Shown: in pieces, positions 15,276 through 24,628 of the stretch
Numbering within the stretch: the first letter of the stretch is position 1
Layout: each line of letters begins with the position of its first letter
Assembly: GCA_902491215.1 (NCBI GenBank)
Contig: CABUGV010000002.1
Location: 1 to 64,000, forward strand
Reading direction: 5' to 3'
Source of the DNA: 43-108 sp001915545
GTDB lineage: Bacteria; Bacteroidota; Bacteroidia; Bacteroidales; Bacteroidaceae
Length of the DNA stretch: 64,000 nucleotides
Program-made: the position numbers and the translations under genes
Notes under the pieces: model-generated
Database searches by the model: none
Seen by the model: the letters and a program-made list of their open reading frames with translations, nothing else
Told to the model about the DNA's origin: nothing

Positions 15276-17741
15276 TTATCTCAATTTAGCCTGCAGTTTG
15301 TTTGTCAGATTAGTGATAATCTTGTTCATCACTGCATCAATCTGCTTATCGTTCAGAGTCTTGGTTTCGTCCTGAAGAACAAAGTTCACAGCATAGCTCT
15401 TCTTGCCCTCTTCAAGCTTGTCGCCTTCATAAACGTCAAACAGCTTAACCTCCTTAAGGAGTTTCTTCTCAGTCTGATATGCAATCTGCTCAATCTGTGC
15501 AAACTCAACATTCTTATCCACCAGCAATGCCAGATCTCGGCTTACAGCAGGATATTTAGGAATATCTGTAAAGCTTACATTCTTGCTTCTCACAGCCTTC
15601 ATGAGTACATTCCAGTTGATGTCAGCGTAATATACAGGATTTGCAATATCAAATTTATTAAGCATCTTCTTCGACACAATACCGTACTGAGCCAAAACCT
15701 TTCCGTTGCGGACACTTACTGTCACAGCCTTAGAGAATATATCATTCTTGACCTCGCCGAAGACAAGTGCACCGAACTGTACGCCCAGACGTCTGAAAAT
15801 GTTCATCACGTAAGCCTTAAGTTCATACACGCTTGAATCTTCATCAGGATGAGCCCAGCTGCCAGAAACTTTCTTTCCGGTAACCCACAATCCGAGATGA
15901 TAATCCTCAGAATAGCATGCAAGCGGTTTCTCCGGATTCTTCTTTTCTTCGTTGAAATAATAGCAGTTGCCATATTCGAAAAGCTTCAGATCAGCCATCT
16001 TGCGGTTCACATTGTGGCTGATGCTTTCCAAACCGCCGAAAAGAAGTGTCTGTCTCATAACACCGAGATCAGAGCTCAACGGATTGATGATTCTCACAAG
16101 ATTCTCAGACTTGCAGCAATCCACGTCGTCATAATAAGAAGTCTTTGTAAGAGAATTGTTCAATATTTCGTTGAATCCGCATCCCACAAGCTGCTCGCCT
16201 ATAATGTTCTGCAGTTTGTACGAACGGTCGAGTTCGCCCTTTACAGTAAGGCTCGACTTCAACGTGAGAGGAATTTCAACATTATTGTATCCGTAAATTC
16301 TGAGCACTTCCTCTACGATATCGCACGAACGCTTTACGTCCACACGGAATGCAGGCACCTGAAGCTTCAATCCTTCAGCATTCTCCTCCAGCACCTTCAT
16401 GCTAAGATTTTCGCAGATGCCCTTTATTGTTTCTGCAGGAATGTGTTTTCCGACAAGATCATCGCAATACTTGTAGCTGAAATCAACCACAGCATCCTGA
16501 GGAAGTCCCTCTCCGGCAACATCCTTGATTTCCATTGCAATCTCTCCTCCCGCCAGTTCCTTGGCAAGCAATGCAGCCTGCTTAAGAGCATATACAAGTC
16601 CGTCCGGGTCGATACCGCGCTCGAATCTGAAACTTGCGTCAGTCTGCAGACCGTGGCGTCGTGCACTCTTGCGTATCCATGTCGGATTGAAGTAAGCAGA
16701 TTCAAACAAGACGTCCTTTGTAGTCTCGTATGTACCAGAACCCTTTCCTCCGAACACACCTGCAATACACATCGGTTCTTCGGCGTTGCATATAGCAAGA
16801 TCGCGCTCGCTGAGCTTGTGCTCCACTCCATCAAGAGTAACGAACGGTGTTCCCTCAGGCATAGAGCGTACAACAATCTTCTTGCCCTTTATCATGTCAG
16901 CATCAAAACAGTGCAAAGGCTGGCCGTATGCCATCATTACATAGTTTGTGATGTCGACAATATTATTGATAGGTCTCAAACCTATTGTTGTCAATTTATC
17001 CTTAAGCCATTTCGGACTCTCGCCGACATGGCAGTTCTTTACCGTAACTGCACAGTATCTCGGACAAGCCTCTTTCTGCTCAATCTCGACAGCAATGTCA
17101 AGGTCGTGCGAATCCACCTTGAATGCATCGCATGAAGGACGGTGAAGAGCTGTCTCAAAACCGTTCTGCTTCAGATATGCATAGAAATCTCTTGCCACAC
17201 CCCAGTGCGAGCATGCATCCGAATGATTAGGTGTAATGTCGACCTCTATAAGCCAGTCGCTCTCCAGTCCGTAGTATTCAGCGGCAGGAGTTCCAGGGAC
17301 AGCTTCAGCCGGCAGAACGATAATTCCTGAATGGTCGTTTCCTATTCCGATTTCGTCTTCAGCACATATCATTCCGTTGCTCTCAACACCGCGGAGTTTG
17401 GATTTCTTTATTGTGAAGCACTCGTCGCCGTCATAAAGCTTCGTACCGAGTGTAGCAACAATCACCTTTTCGCCTGCAGCCACATTTGCAGCACCGCAAA
17501 CAATCTGCTCCATCTTTCCGTCACCGAGATTTACAGTGCAGACATGCATGTGGTCGGAATTTGGATGAGGTTCGCATGTGAGCACCTCGCCCACTACTAA
17601 ACCTTGCAGACCGCCTCTGATGGACTGTATTTCCTCAACCGATCCAACTTCAAGACCGACGCTAGTCAACGCATCGGCAACTTCCTGCGGAGACATGTCG
17701 AAATCAACATACTCCTTCAGCCACTTATAACTGATATTCAT
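15276..17741 (-). CDS. pheT: Phenylalanine-tRNA ligase beta subunit
   Basis: 821 residues from the ATG at 17741 (MNISYKWLKEYVDFD); an open extension of 14 codons upstream is not family-like. The EMAP/OB-fold tRNA-binding domain is near residues 40-150, B3/B4 editing domain near 210-400 (with ITNYVMMAYGQPLHCFD), B5 near 400-480 and the C-terminal anticodon-binding domain covers the last ~95 residues. With PheS it charges tRNA-Phe. pheS is not in the window. Full length for the bacterial enzyme. Confidence 0.97.
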   Translation of the reverse strand: MNISYKWLKEYVDFDMSPQEVADALTSVGLEVGSVEEIQSIRGGLQGLVVGEVLTCEPHPNSDHMHVCTVNLGDGKMEQIVCGAANVAAGEKVIVATLGTKLYDGDECFTIKKSKLRGVESNGMICAEDEIGIGNDHSGIIVLPAEAVPGTPAAEYYGLESDWLIEVDITPNHSDACSHWGVARDFYAYLKQNGFETALHRPSCDAFKVDSHDLDIAVEIEQKEACPRYCAVTVKNCHVGESPKWLKDKLTTIGLRPINNIVDITNYVMMAYGQPLHCFDADMIKGKKIVVRSMPEGTPFVTLDGVEHKLSERDLAICNAEEPMCIAGVFGGKGSGTYETTKDVLFESAYFNPTWIRKSARRHGLQTDASFRFERGIDPDGLVYALKQAALLAKELAGGEIAMEIKDVAGEGLPQDAVVDFSYKYCDDLVGKHIPAETIKGICENLSMKVLEENAEGLKLQVPAFRVDVKRSCDIVEEVLRIYGYNNVEIPLTLKSSLTVKGELDRSYKLQNIIGEQLVGCGFNEILNNSLTKTSYYDDVDCCKSENLVRIINPLSSDLGVMRQTLLFGGLESISHNVNRKMADLKLFEYGNCYYFNEEKKNPEKPLACYSEDYHLGLWVTGKKVSGSWAHPDEDSSVYELKAYVMNIFRRLGVQFGALVFGEVKNDIFSKAVTVSVRNGKVLAQYGIVSKKMLNKFDIANPVYYADINWNVLMKAVRSKNVSFTDIPKYPAVSRDLALLVDKNVEFAQIEQIAYQTEKKLLKEVKLFDVYEGDKLEEGKKSYAVNFVLQDETKTLNDKQIDAVMNKIITNLTNKLQAKLR

Positions 17742-17884
17742 ATTTCTATATTCTTTGATTGCAAAAGAGCCTTGTCGGGCCAAAGCCGCAACAAGCCAAA
17801 ACCGTCACAAAGTTAATAATTTATTGGCGAACATGTAATAAGAATACGAAAAATGTTTAAATACGTCATTTCGCCGCATTCTCA

Positions 17885-18784
17885 TCAACTGTTCTTATAT
17901 TCTCTGGGAGTCAGTCCTGTGTGGTGCTTGAAATACTTGGCAAAGAATGACTGATTTGGGAAATTGAGTTTGTGGCATACTTCCTTCACACTCATGCCGC
18001 ATCCGCGAAGCAGGGCCTTGCTCTCCAGAATGACATAATTGTCTATCCATTCAGTTGCATATTTTCCGCTAACCCTATGTATCACGGTCGACAGATATTT
18101 CGGAGAGATGCACAATATGTCTGCATAATACTTCACATTCCTCTCCCGCATATAATTCTTTTCAACGGCGCGAATGAACTTGTTGAAAATATCATCCTGC
18201 CTGGATACAGCATCAGCACCAGCTTTGCTTTCTTCCGGGAAATACAAATAGGAATTATACAGCATAACGCTCATATAATTTGCCGCAACCTCCTTTTTGT
18301 AGCGGAAATCGCTCTGCATCAGCTTATGCTTCATCATTTTATAGATTGCAACAAACTCCTCCGCCTCATTCGGAGCAAGACAACAATAAGGAGTCGCAAG
18401 AATGTGCTTTATTATCTTCATCGTGAACGGAGCGTTCACCGGCACACCTATAAAATCAACTGCCACCGCCATGAAAAGGAATGAAAAATCACTGCTCGAC
18501 GATTTTATCTGAAATATATTTCCCGGCAGAATGAACATCATCATCCCGTTGACCATACGATATTCATTGAGATTTACGGCAACGGTAGCCTCGCCTGCAA
18601 GACACAGGCAGACTATCGTCATATCGTTTATCTGAACAGGAAAATCCATTGTAGGTACACCTCCGCTCAATTCGACAGGGTCAATGTTGTCCGAAATGAA
18701 GAGTCTGCCGTCCACCTGTACAGAATTGCCGTCGCATGGCAAATGTGAAAAGTCTAATCTACGCAATACATTATCTTCTTCCAT
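17885..18784 (-). CDS. AraC-family transcriptional regulator
   Basis: 299 residues. The N-terminal ~180 residues form a cupin-like sensing region. The C-terminal ~100 residues are an AraC/XylS double helix-turn-helix: YADILCISPKYLSTVIHRVS for the first and CHKLNFPNQSFFAKYFKHHT for the second, ending GLTPREYKNS. It would bind DNA and respond to a small molecule. The nearest possible target is the S37 peptidase gene 64 bp upstream on the same strand, but no operator was found. Confidence 0.9.
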   Translation of the reverse strand: MEEDNVLRRLDFSHLPCDGNSVQVDGRLFISDNIDPVELSGGVPTMDFPVQINDMTIVCLCLAGEATVAVNLNEYRMVNGMMMFILPGNIFQIKSSSSDFSFLFMAVAVDFIGVPVNAPFTMKIIKHILATPYCCLAPNEAEEFVAIYKMMKHKLMQSDFRYKKEVAANYMSVMLYNSYLYFPEESKAGADAVSRQDDIFNKFIRAVEKNYMRERNVKYYADILCISPKYLSTVIHRVSGKYATEWIDNYVILESKALLRGCGMSVKEVCHKLNFPNQSFFAKYFKHHTGLTPREYKNS

Positions 18785-18848
18785 ACCGCCAATATTTCTT
18801 GAACATCAAAAATATCATGCTGCACCGCAGCACACGCCCGAACAGACA

Positions 18849-20171
18849 TTATTTCAGCCATCCGTTCAGACGCTCCATGATTTCAGCCTTCATATCCTCA
18901 GGCATGTTTCCGATACGTGCCTTATGGCTTCCGCGAGGCTGTACGTACACACGCATATTCTGCTTGCCCGAACAGTCGAGCCATCCGGCAACACCGCTTG
19001 CCGTCCACGGATCAATCTCGCCATAAATGAAGATATGTTTCGGATCGTTGTTCTTGAGATATTCCACGGTCTTGTTGTACAAAGTAGGATCAAAGGAAAC
19101 ATTGCGCCACTCGCCCATAGACTCTGGTATCATCAGGCGTCTCAGATAATCTTTTGTAGAACTTATACTGCAATATTTCTTGAAATCCGGGTCTATTTCA
19201 TATCCGTAATATCCCAATTCGCGCAGCGCCTGCATATTGAATGACAGGTAACGGCCTGGAACAGAAAAATAATCTGGACCGGAAACTTTCATCAGATGTT
19301 CAAACCACACCTCATCAGAATCCTTTGAAGACGGAATCTCCGACACAGGAGTACCCCACTGCCAGAAAGCAAACGGATATTCCATCAGTTCATAATCGAA
19401 TATCTCATCCAGAGGCAGATTGAAGTTCAGCCCGTCAGCCTTGACCTTCTTCTCAAGCATTTCTACGAGCGATGATTTGCGCTTGAACATTTCCAACTGT
19501 GCATTGTGGACGGCCTTGCGCTCTTTCTTGGTTCCGACCTCGTCACGCAGGAACGGTTCGTGCCTGCCGTCCTCGACAGACTTGTTCAGCGGAGCCACAT
19601 ACGAAACAGAAACGTCCACATCATTTGGATAGTATGTACGGTAGAACATCGTAGTCTGTCCACCCTTGCTTATACCTGTAGAAATCCATTTGCCCTTAAA
19701 AAGCTTACGGAAAGTTGTATTGACATTGTGCAGATCGCCCAGTGAATTCTCTACAGTCAGAAAATTCCAGTCAGTAGGTTTCGGCATTGATTCGCCGAAA
19801 TATCTGTACTCGCAGAAAACCATATTGGCATCAAACAAGTCCGACAATTCTTCGATATAAGAAGGTGACATGGCATAATCGGCATTATATCCCTCCGTCA
19901 CTATTACCGTAGGCCTGTCTTCACCCACATAGCCCACAATTACGCGCTGATTGAATGTACCGGCTTCGGCATTATCGGTATCGAGATTCTGACGAATCTT
20001 CAAAACATATTTTTCAGGAAAACGAGTTGTCTCAAGTTTCTTCACTTCACTTACACCTGGAAGTGCGCAAAGATTTTTCATGAATTCCGTGCTGTCTGTC
20101 TGTGCAAGCACATCTGCCGACAAGAATATCGCAGCAGTAAAAGCCAACGATACATGCTTAATATTCAACAT
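18849..20171 (-). CDS. Secreted S37-type tripeptidyl aminopeptidase
   Basis: 440 residues with a signal peptide (FTAAIFLSADVLAQ). The alpha/beta-hydrolase nucleophile motif is GISKGGQT. Candidate Asp and His are in GEIDPWTASG and PRGSHKARI. The overall pattern (TEGYNADYAM, CEYRYFGESMPKP) matches the PS-10/S37 family of prolyl or tripeptidyl aminopeptidases, which trim short peptides from the N-terminus outside the cytoplasm. It suits a peptide-scavenging gut or oral bacterium. ATG start. Confidence 0.85.
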   Translation of the reverse strand: MLNIKHVSLAFTAAIFLSADVLAQTDSTEFMKNLCALPGVSEVKKLETTRFPEKYVLKIRQNLDTDNAEAGTFNQRVIVGYVGEDRPTVIVTEGYNADYAMSPSYIEELSDLFDANMVFCEYRYFGESMPKPTDWNFLTVENSLGDLHNVNTTFRKLFKGKWISTGISKGGQTTMFYRTYYPNDVDVSVSYVAPLNKSVEDGRHEPFLRDEVGTKKERKAVHNAQLEMFKRKSSLVEMLEKKVKADGLNFNLPLDEIFDYELMEYPFAFWQWGTPVSEIPSSKDSDEVWFEHLMKVSGPDYFSVPGRYLSFNMQALRELGYYGYEIDPDFKKYCSISSTKDYLRRLMIPESMGEWRNVSFDPTLYNKTVEYLKNNDPKHIFIYGEIDPWTASGVAGWLDCSGKQNMRVYVQPRGSHKARIGNMPEDMKAEIMERLNGWLK

Positions 20172-20229
20172 ATTGATATTATATAAATAAACTATTTGTT
20201 CAAATATTCCTAACTACCACAAAAAACAA

Positions 20230-20330
20230 AAATGGTGGAAAATCCAGATGAAAGCATCCGCTGATGCCCATTCCGATTTTTCCACCATTTATATATTGTC
20301 ACCGATGCCGAAAGCAACACGTCGGCATCG
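20230..20330 (-). terminator. Double hairpin terminator after proS
   Basis: First hairpin CGATGCCGA/TCGGCATCG (20303-20311, 20322-20330); second AAATGGTGGAAAA paired with TTTTCCACCATTT (20230-20242, 20278-20290), with a smaller GATG..CATC hairpin in its loop. The minus strand ends in TTTTTGTTTTTT. Confidence 0.75.
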
Positions 20331-20340
20331 TGCTGAAACA

Positions 20341-21822
20341 TCAATAAGCTCTAGCAATCAGCACGCGGCACTTCGAAGGTTTTCCGCTGACCATATCGAC
20401 GCCCGGAGTCTGCTCGTATGCAAAAGGCACACAACGTATTGTTGCCTGTGTCTCTTCCTTGATACGTGCCTCGGTCTCAGCAGTACCGTCCCAATGACAG
20501 AGGAAGAATCCGCCGTCCTTGATTTTCTGCTTGAACTCCTCGTAATCATCGCATACATGTATGTGAGAATCGCGGAATGCAACAGCCTTGCGGTAGATAT
20601 TTTCCTGAATATCGTCAAGAAGCTGCTTTACGTATTCTTCTATGCCTTCGATAGAACGTGTCTCCTTCTCGAGTGTGTCGCGGCGCATAACCTCAACAGT
20701 TCCGTTCTCCAGGTCGCGTGCACCGATAACGAGTCTTACAGGAATACCCTTGAGCTCATAGTCGGCAAACTTGAATCCAGGACGCTTGTTCTCTGAATTG
20801 TCGTACTTCACTGTTATGCCCATATCTCTCAATTTACGTACAATGCCGTCGATCTTCTCATTGAGAGCCGCCAGCTGTTCGTCATTCTTCCATATAGGAA
20901 TGATGACAACCTGAAGCGGAGCCAATGCAGGAGGCAGAACGAGTCCGTTGTCGTCAGAATGGGTCATGATGAGCGCACCCATCAGACGGGTACTTACACC
21001 CCAGCTTGTAGCCCAAGCATATTCGAGTTCGTTCTCCTTGTTGATGAACTGAACGTTGAATGCCTTTCCGAAGTTCTGACCGAGGAAATGGCTTGTACCG
21101 CTCTGCAGAGCCTTTCCGTCCTGCATCATTGCCTCGATGGTGTAAGTATCAAGCGCACCGGCAAATCTTTCAGTTTCGCTCTTCACACCCTGAATTACCG
21201 GAACAGCCATATACTTCTCAGCAAAGTCGGCATATACGTGTAGCATCTGCTTTGCACGCTCTTCAGCCTCTTCGCGTGTGGCATGAGCTGTATGACCTTC
21301 CTGCCAGAGGAATTCGCTTGTACGCAGGAACAGACGAGTACGCATCTCCCATCTCATCACGTTGCACCACTGGTTGCAGAGTATAGGCAGATCGCGATAC
21401 GACTTGATCCAGTTCTTATAAGTATTCCATATAATAGTTTCCGATGTAGGACGTATGATAAGTTCCTCCTCAAGCTTGGCTGCAGGGTCCACCACTACAC
21501 CATCGTGAGTCTCATTGGTTTTGAGACGGTAATGCGTAACTACGGCGCATTCCTTGGCGAAGCCTTCAACATGCTCTGCCTCACGGCTGAGGAACGATTT
21601 CGGAATCAGCAGAGGGAAATAAGCATTCTGCACTCCTGTTTCCTTGAACTTGTCATCAAGTATACGCTGCATCTTTTCCCAGATAGCATAACCGTAAGGC
21701 TTGATAACCATACATCCTCTCACATCAGCCTGCTCTGCCAGATCAGCCTTCACAACAAGTTCGTTGTACCATTGTGAATAGTTGACGCTGCGCTTGGTCA
21801 GGTCTTTCAATTCTTTTGCCAT
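20341..21822 (-). CDS. proS: Proline-tRNA ligase (short archaeal/eukaryote-like form)
   Basis: 493 residues from ATG 21822 (MAKELKDLTKRSVNYSQWYN); the open extension to 21885 is non-conserved. Class II synthetase motifs include RPTSETIIW and NQWCNVMRWEMRTRLFLRT, followed by FLWQEGHTAHATREEA. The ~490-residue length without the bacterial editing insertion and a C-terminal zinc-type domain ending in a Tyr (ARAY) mark the archaeal/eukaryote-like ProS used in Bacteroidota. It charges tRNA-Pro. TATTTTTG at 21882-21875 is a probable -7 box. Confidence 0.96.
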   Translation of the reverse strand: MAKELKDLTKRSVNYSQWYNELVVKADLAEQADVRGCMVIKPYGYAIWEKMQRILDDKFKETGVQNAYFPLLIPKSFLSREAEHVEGFAKECAVVTHYRLKTNETHDGVVVDPAAKLEEELIIRPTSETIIWNTYKNWIKSYRDLPILCNQWCNVMRWEMRTRLFLRTSEFLWQEGHTAHATREEAEERAKQMLHVYADFAEKYMAVPVIQGVKSETERFAGALDTYTIEAMMQDGKALQSGTSHFLGQNFGKAFNVQFINKENELEYAWATSWGVSTRLMGALIMTHSDDNGLVLPPALAPLQVVIIPIWKNDEQLAALNEKIDGIVRKLRDMGITVKYDNSENKRPGFKFADYELKGIPVRLVIGARDLENGTVEVMRRDTLEKETRSIEGIEEYVKQLLDDIQENIYRKAVAFRDSHIHVCDDYEEFKQKIKDGGFFLCHWDGTAETEARIKEETQATIRCVPFAYEQTPGVDMVSGKPSKCRVLIARAY

Positions 21823-21958
21823 ATCTTTTATTGTTCTATTTGAATTTTCAGCTGTCAAATATCTTTGTATTGTGCAAAAATACAAATTTATATTGAAAAA
21901 TTAGCCATAACGCCTGCCGGGCATGACGAAAAATAACATATCGGAACAATACATGCTT

Positions 21959-22360
21959 TCATTCGTCGCCTGATGCACCCGGTAAAGACACGGAAAACTC
22001 CACCTTCGACATGGCCTCCTTAAGCATAACGCTTGGTGTGTATATTATACGCCGTCTGTAAACACTTTCGGCATCTACTTCCGAAGCCGCATCGCCTGCA
22101 CGGCACGAAAACGACATACGGAAACATCCCAAAGCACCAAGCTTCAGACAATGGCCGTTAAGAAGCATTTCGCGGAACTGCTTTTCTATGGCGTAGAAAG
22201 CTCCGGCAATCACAGCCTCCGACATCTGGCTGTCTGCGGCCGCCATACGTATGATATCTTCCGTACCTATATTTCCACCATAAGTAGGATGTGCGACATA
22301 CATGTGCCGGCCAGCAACCTCAACATTCTGATATCTTAAAACAACATTCATCTTCGACAT
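21959..22360 (-). CDS. HU-like DNA-binding protein (HU-HIG type)
   Basis: 133 residues. AAADSQMSEAVIAGAFYAIE, then HCLKLGALGCFRMSF, match the HU/IHF-like fold of the Bacteroidota 'HU domain fused to unknown' group. It probably bends or coats DNA. The start is fixed by an AAGGAGG Shine-Dalgarno site 7 nt before the ATG, unusual for this phylum. Promoter at 22464-22434. Divergent from the ompA-like gene. Confidence 0.82.
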   Translation of the reverse strand: MSKMNVVLRYQNVEVAGRHMYVAHPTYGGNIGTEDIIRMAAADSQMSEAVIAGAFYAIEKQFREMLLNGHCLKLGALGCFRMSFSCRAGDAASEVDAESVYRRRIIYTPSVMLKEAMSKVEFSVSLPGASGDE

Positions 22361-22433
22361 AAGCTATCCTCCTTTTTAAAACAATCCATTTGTAAAACTC
22401 AATCAATCTCACCCGGGTATAATAAATGTATGG

Positions 22434-22464
22434 CAAACATACAGAAGAGAAGCGTAAGAAACAA
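22434..22464 (-). promoter_or_regulatory. Promoter of the HU-like gene
   Basis: Minus strand TTG (22464-22462), 20 bp, TATGTTTG (22441-22434). Confidence 0.75.
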
Positions 22465-22617
22465 GTATGCAAGCACCTATTTTTCAAGTTTTTATAGCTA
22501 CAGCTACAGCGCTAACGGAACAGTTTGAACACAATCTCTACAGCATTAATGCGCATGCCGAAGTTTCATCGCAGGCATTACAGCACGGTTGTCCGACAAA
22601 TCTACAGCAGGAATAAA

Positions 22618-22675
22618 ATTGCGAGCCCTCGCAGGCACAGCCGCAGGCGCGCAGAAATCCAAACACGGGCGCCCG
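22618..22675. repeat. GC-rich palindromic element, copy B
   Basis: 17 nt (22618-22634) exactly reverse-complementary to 4631-4647, followed at 22666-22675 by CGGGCGCCCG, also in copy A at 4656-4665. The order of the two palindromes is the same in both copies, but the DNA between them differs in length (31 versus 8 bp). Confidence 0.6.
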
Positions 22676-22739
22676 GAATTTCTAATACTCCTGCAATACC
22701 GCGTTTGAGATATTATTTCAATGTTTAACCGCAAACAGA

Positions 22740-22769
22740 TTGCATTTCCAAAAAAAAAGCTCATATTTG
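22740..22769 (+). promoter_or_regulatory. Promoter of the OmpA-like lipoprotein gene
   Basis: TTG (22740-22742), 19 bp, CATATTTG (22762-22769; one mismatch to TAnnTTTG). ATG is 55 bp downstream. Confidence 0.6.
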
Positions 22770-22824
22770 CAGCCACAAAACAACAAGAATATTCAACAAA
22801 CGTAAAACAAAAGGAGGATTGATT

Positions 22825-23541
22825 ATGAAACATCTGAAAATCTATGCAGTATCTTTAAGTGCAGTCATGCTGATGTCAGGATGCAACATGAACAACACAG
22901 CCAAAGGAGGCCTTATCGGTGCAGGAGGTGGCGCAGCGCTTGGAGCACTCGTCGGCGGTCTCGCAGGAAAAGGTAAAGGTGCAGCTATAGGTGCCGGTAT
23001 CGGTACAGCAGTCGGTGCAACCGCAGGTATCCTTATAGGCAAAAAGATGGACAAGGCAAAAGCTGAAGCAGAGCAGATCGAAAATGCACAGGTTGAATCT
23101 GTTACAGACGCAAACGGCCTGCAGGCAGTAAAGGTAACTTTCGATTCAGGAATTCTCTTTGCTACTGGAAAATCAGACCTCAGCAGCGCAGCAAAGTCTT
23201 CACTGAGCAAATTCGCCAACAACGTGCTCAACCAGAACAAGGACATGGACGTTGCTATCTACGGATACACAGACAATACAGGATGGGCAAACTCAACTGC
23301 TGAACAGAGCGCACAGAAGAACCTTAACCTCTCTCAGGAACGTGCACAGAGCGTATCAAGCTATCTGCTCGGATGCGGAGTTGCTACATCTCAGATAAAG
23401 AGCGTTACCGGAATGGGACAGGACAACCCTGTTGCCGACAACAGTACAGCTGCTGGACGCGAGCAGAACAGACGTGTAGAGGTTTACATGTATGCAAGCG
23501 CAAGCATGATTGAAGCAGCAAACAACGGAACACTCCAGTAA
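22825..23541 (+). CDS. OmpA-family lipoprotein with glycine zipper
   Basis: 238 residues. A lipoprotein signal ends LMSGC (cysteine near residue 20). A Gly/Ala-rich zipper follows (GGLIGAGGGAALGALVGGLA and a second run, about 28-70), then a charged linker and an OmpA C-terminal peptidoglycan-binding domain (FDSGILFATGKSDLS, YGYTDNTG, NLSQERAQSVSSYL, NRRVEVYM). Anchored to the outer membrane and bound to the cell wall, it probably stabilises the envelope. The ATG at 22825 is chosen because AAGGAGG lies 7 nt upstream; a TTG at 22819 overlaps the spacer. Confidence 0.92.
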   Translation: MKHLKIYAVSLSAVMLMSGCNMNNTAKGGLIGAGGGAALGALVGGLAGKGKGAAIGAGIGTAVGATAGILIGKKMDKAKAEAEQIENAQVESVTDANGLQAVKVTFDSGILFATGKSDLSSAAKSSLSKFANNVLNQNKDMDVAIYGYTDNTGWANSTAEQSAQKNLNLSQERAQSVSSYLLGCGVATSQIKSVTGMGQDNPVADNSTAAGREQNRRVEVYMYASASMIEAANNGTLQ

Positions 23542-23597
23542 AAAAACATAGGCACACACATTGCCGCAAAGTCTTTTTTTATAAAATACACAGAAAT

Positions 23598-23658
23598 GCA
23601 TCATCCGCAATGCAGAAGGTATGACTTGAAATACCCGAAGCACGCGGATGATGCTTTT
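23598..23658 (+). terminator. Terminator of the OmpA-like gene
   Basis: GCATCATCCGC (23598-23608) pairs exactly with GCGGATGATGC (23644-23654), tail TTTTAT. Confidence 0.65.
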
Positions 23659-23690
23659 ATGCATAAACCAATGAATAAAAAACAGTAAAA

Positions 23691-24416
23691 ATGACACTAT
23701 CACCTCTGAAAATCATAGGCAATATCGTAAAATGGTGTGTGATAGCGTTTCTCGGATCCAGCATACTTGGAGTAATTGCCTACAGATATCTGCCTGTGGA
23801 ATTTACACCGCTGATGTTCATCAGATGCTACCAGCAGGTGAAGAACGGCGAAGAAATAAGACTGAAGCACAAATGGGTGGATATGGATGAGATTTCGCCG
23901 GATCTTGCACTTGCCGTATGGTCGAGCGAAGACCAGAATTTCATAAAACACAACGGATTTGATTTCACACAGATCAAAAATGCAATCAAGGAAAAAGCCG
24001 AAGGCGGACGAAGCCGCGGAGCGAGCACAATCAGCCAACAGACAGCCAAGAACGTATTTCTGTGGCCGACATCAAGCTGGACAAGAAAAGGTTTCGAAGT
24101 ATATTTCACCGTACTTATAGAAATGTTCTGGAGCAAAGAACGCATAATGGAAGTATACCTCAACTCCATAGAAATGGGAGACGGAATCTACGGCGCCGAA
24201 GCAGTAGCACAGCTGCACTTCGGATGCAAAGCCTCAGAACTGAGCCGACAGCAATGTGCCCTCATCGCAGCCACACTCCCCAACCCTATCAAGTTCAACA
24301 GCGCCAGCCCAAGCAGATACATGTACAAACGTCAAGGATGGATTCTGAGACAAATGAGAAATCTTGGACACTTCCCATCGAAAGAAGAAATTGAGGAAAT
24401 GAGGAAGGAAGATTGA
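23691..24416 (+). CDS. mtgA: Monofunctional peptidoglycan glycosyltransferase
   Basis: 241 residues: one N-terminal membrane anchor (about 9-30) and a GT51 domain. The catalytic Glu80 is in VWSSEDQNFIKHNGFD; further GT51 motifs are RGASTISQQTAKNVFLWP, KERIMEVYLNSIEMGDGIYG and LIAATLPNPIKFN. It polymerises lipid II into glycan strands on the outer face of the inner membrane without a transpeptidase domain. Length is typical. ATG start. Confidence 0.95.
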   Translation: MTLSPLKIIGNIVKWCVIAFLGSSILGVIAYRYLPVEFTPLMFIRCYQQVKNGEEIRLKHKWVDMDEISPDLALAVWSSEDQNFIKHNGFDFTQIKNAIKEKAEGGRSRGASTISQQTAKNVFLWPTSSWTRKGFEVYFTVLIEMFWSKERIMEVYLNSIEMGDGIYGAEAVAQLHFGCKASELSRQQCALIAATLPNPIKFNSASPSRYMYKRQGWILRQMRNLGHFPSKEEIEEMRKED

Positions 24417-24502
24417 TATGGAATTCCTTATAAAAGGATGTACTTATGGAGAAGAAATGAATGAATGTATCTATCTCATATATTCAGACTTACATTTATA
24501 TA

Positions 24503-24542
24503 AATAAAACTCGGCACTGAATATCAGTAACCGAGTTTTATT
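24503..24542. terminator. Terminator shared by mtgA and the giant gene
   Basis: AATAAAACTCGG (24503-24514) pairs exactly with CCGAGTTTTATT (24531-24542). It has A/T-rich tails both ways and lies between convergent genes. Confidence 0.75.
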
Positions 24543-24628
24543 ATTTTACTGCTCTTTGAGCAGATGCATAACTAAAAATCCATAATCTGCCATTCACTTA
24601 TACAAAGTGATTTATTCCAGCAAATCAA

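Larger units (their letters stand above)
22361..22824. other. Divergent intergenic region with GC-rich element
   Basis: No gene seen. It holds two divergent promoters (22434-22464 minus, 22740-22769 plus) and between them the palindromic element copy B (22618-22675). A short AGCTACAGCTACAGCGCT direct repeat is at about 22497-22514. Confidence 0.6.

Noticed and set aside
15849..17135. 428-codon open frame on the plus strand
   Set aside because: It lies wholly inside pheT on the opposite strand, has no recognisable domain, and is a by-product of pheT codon use.
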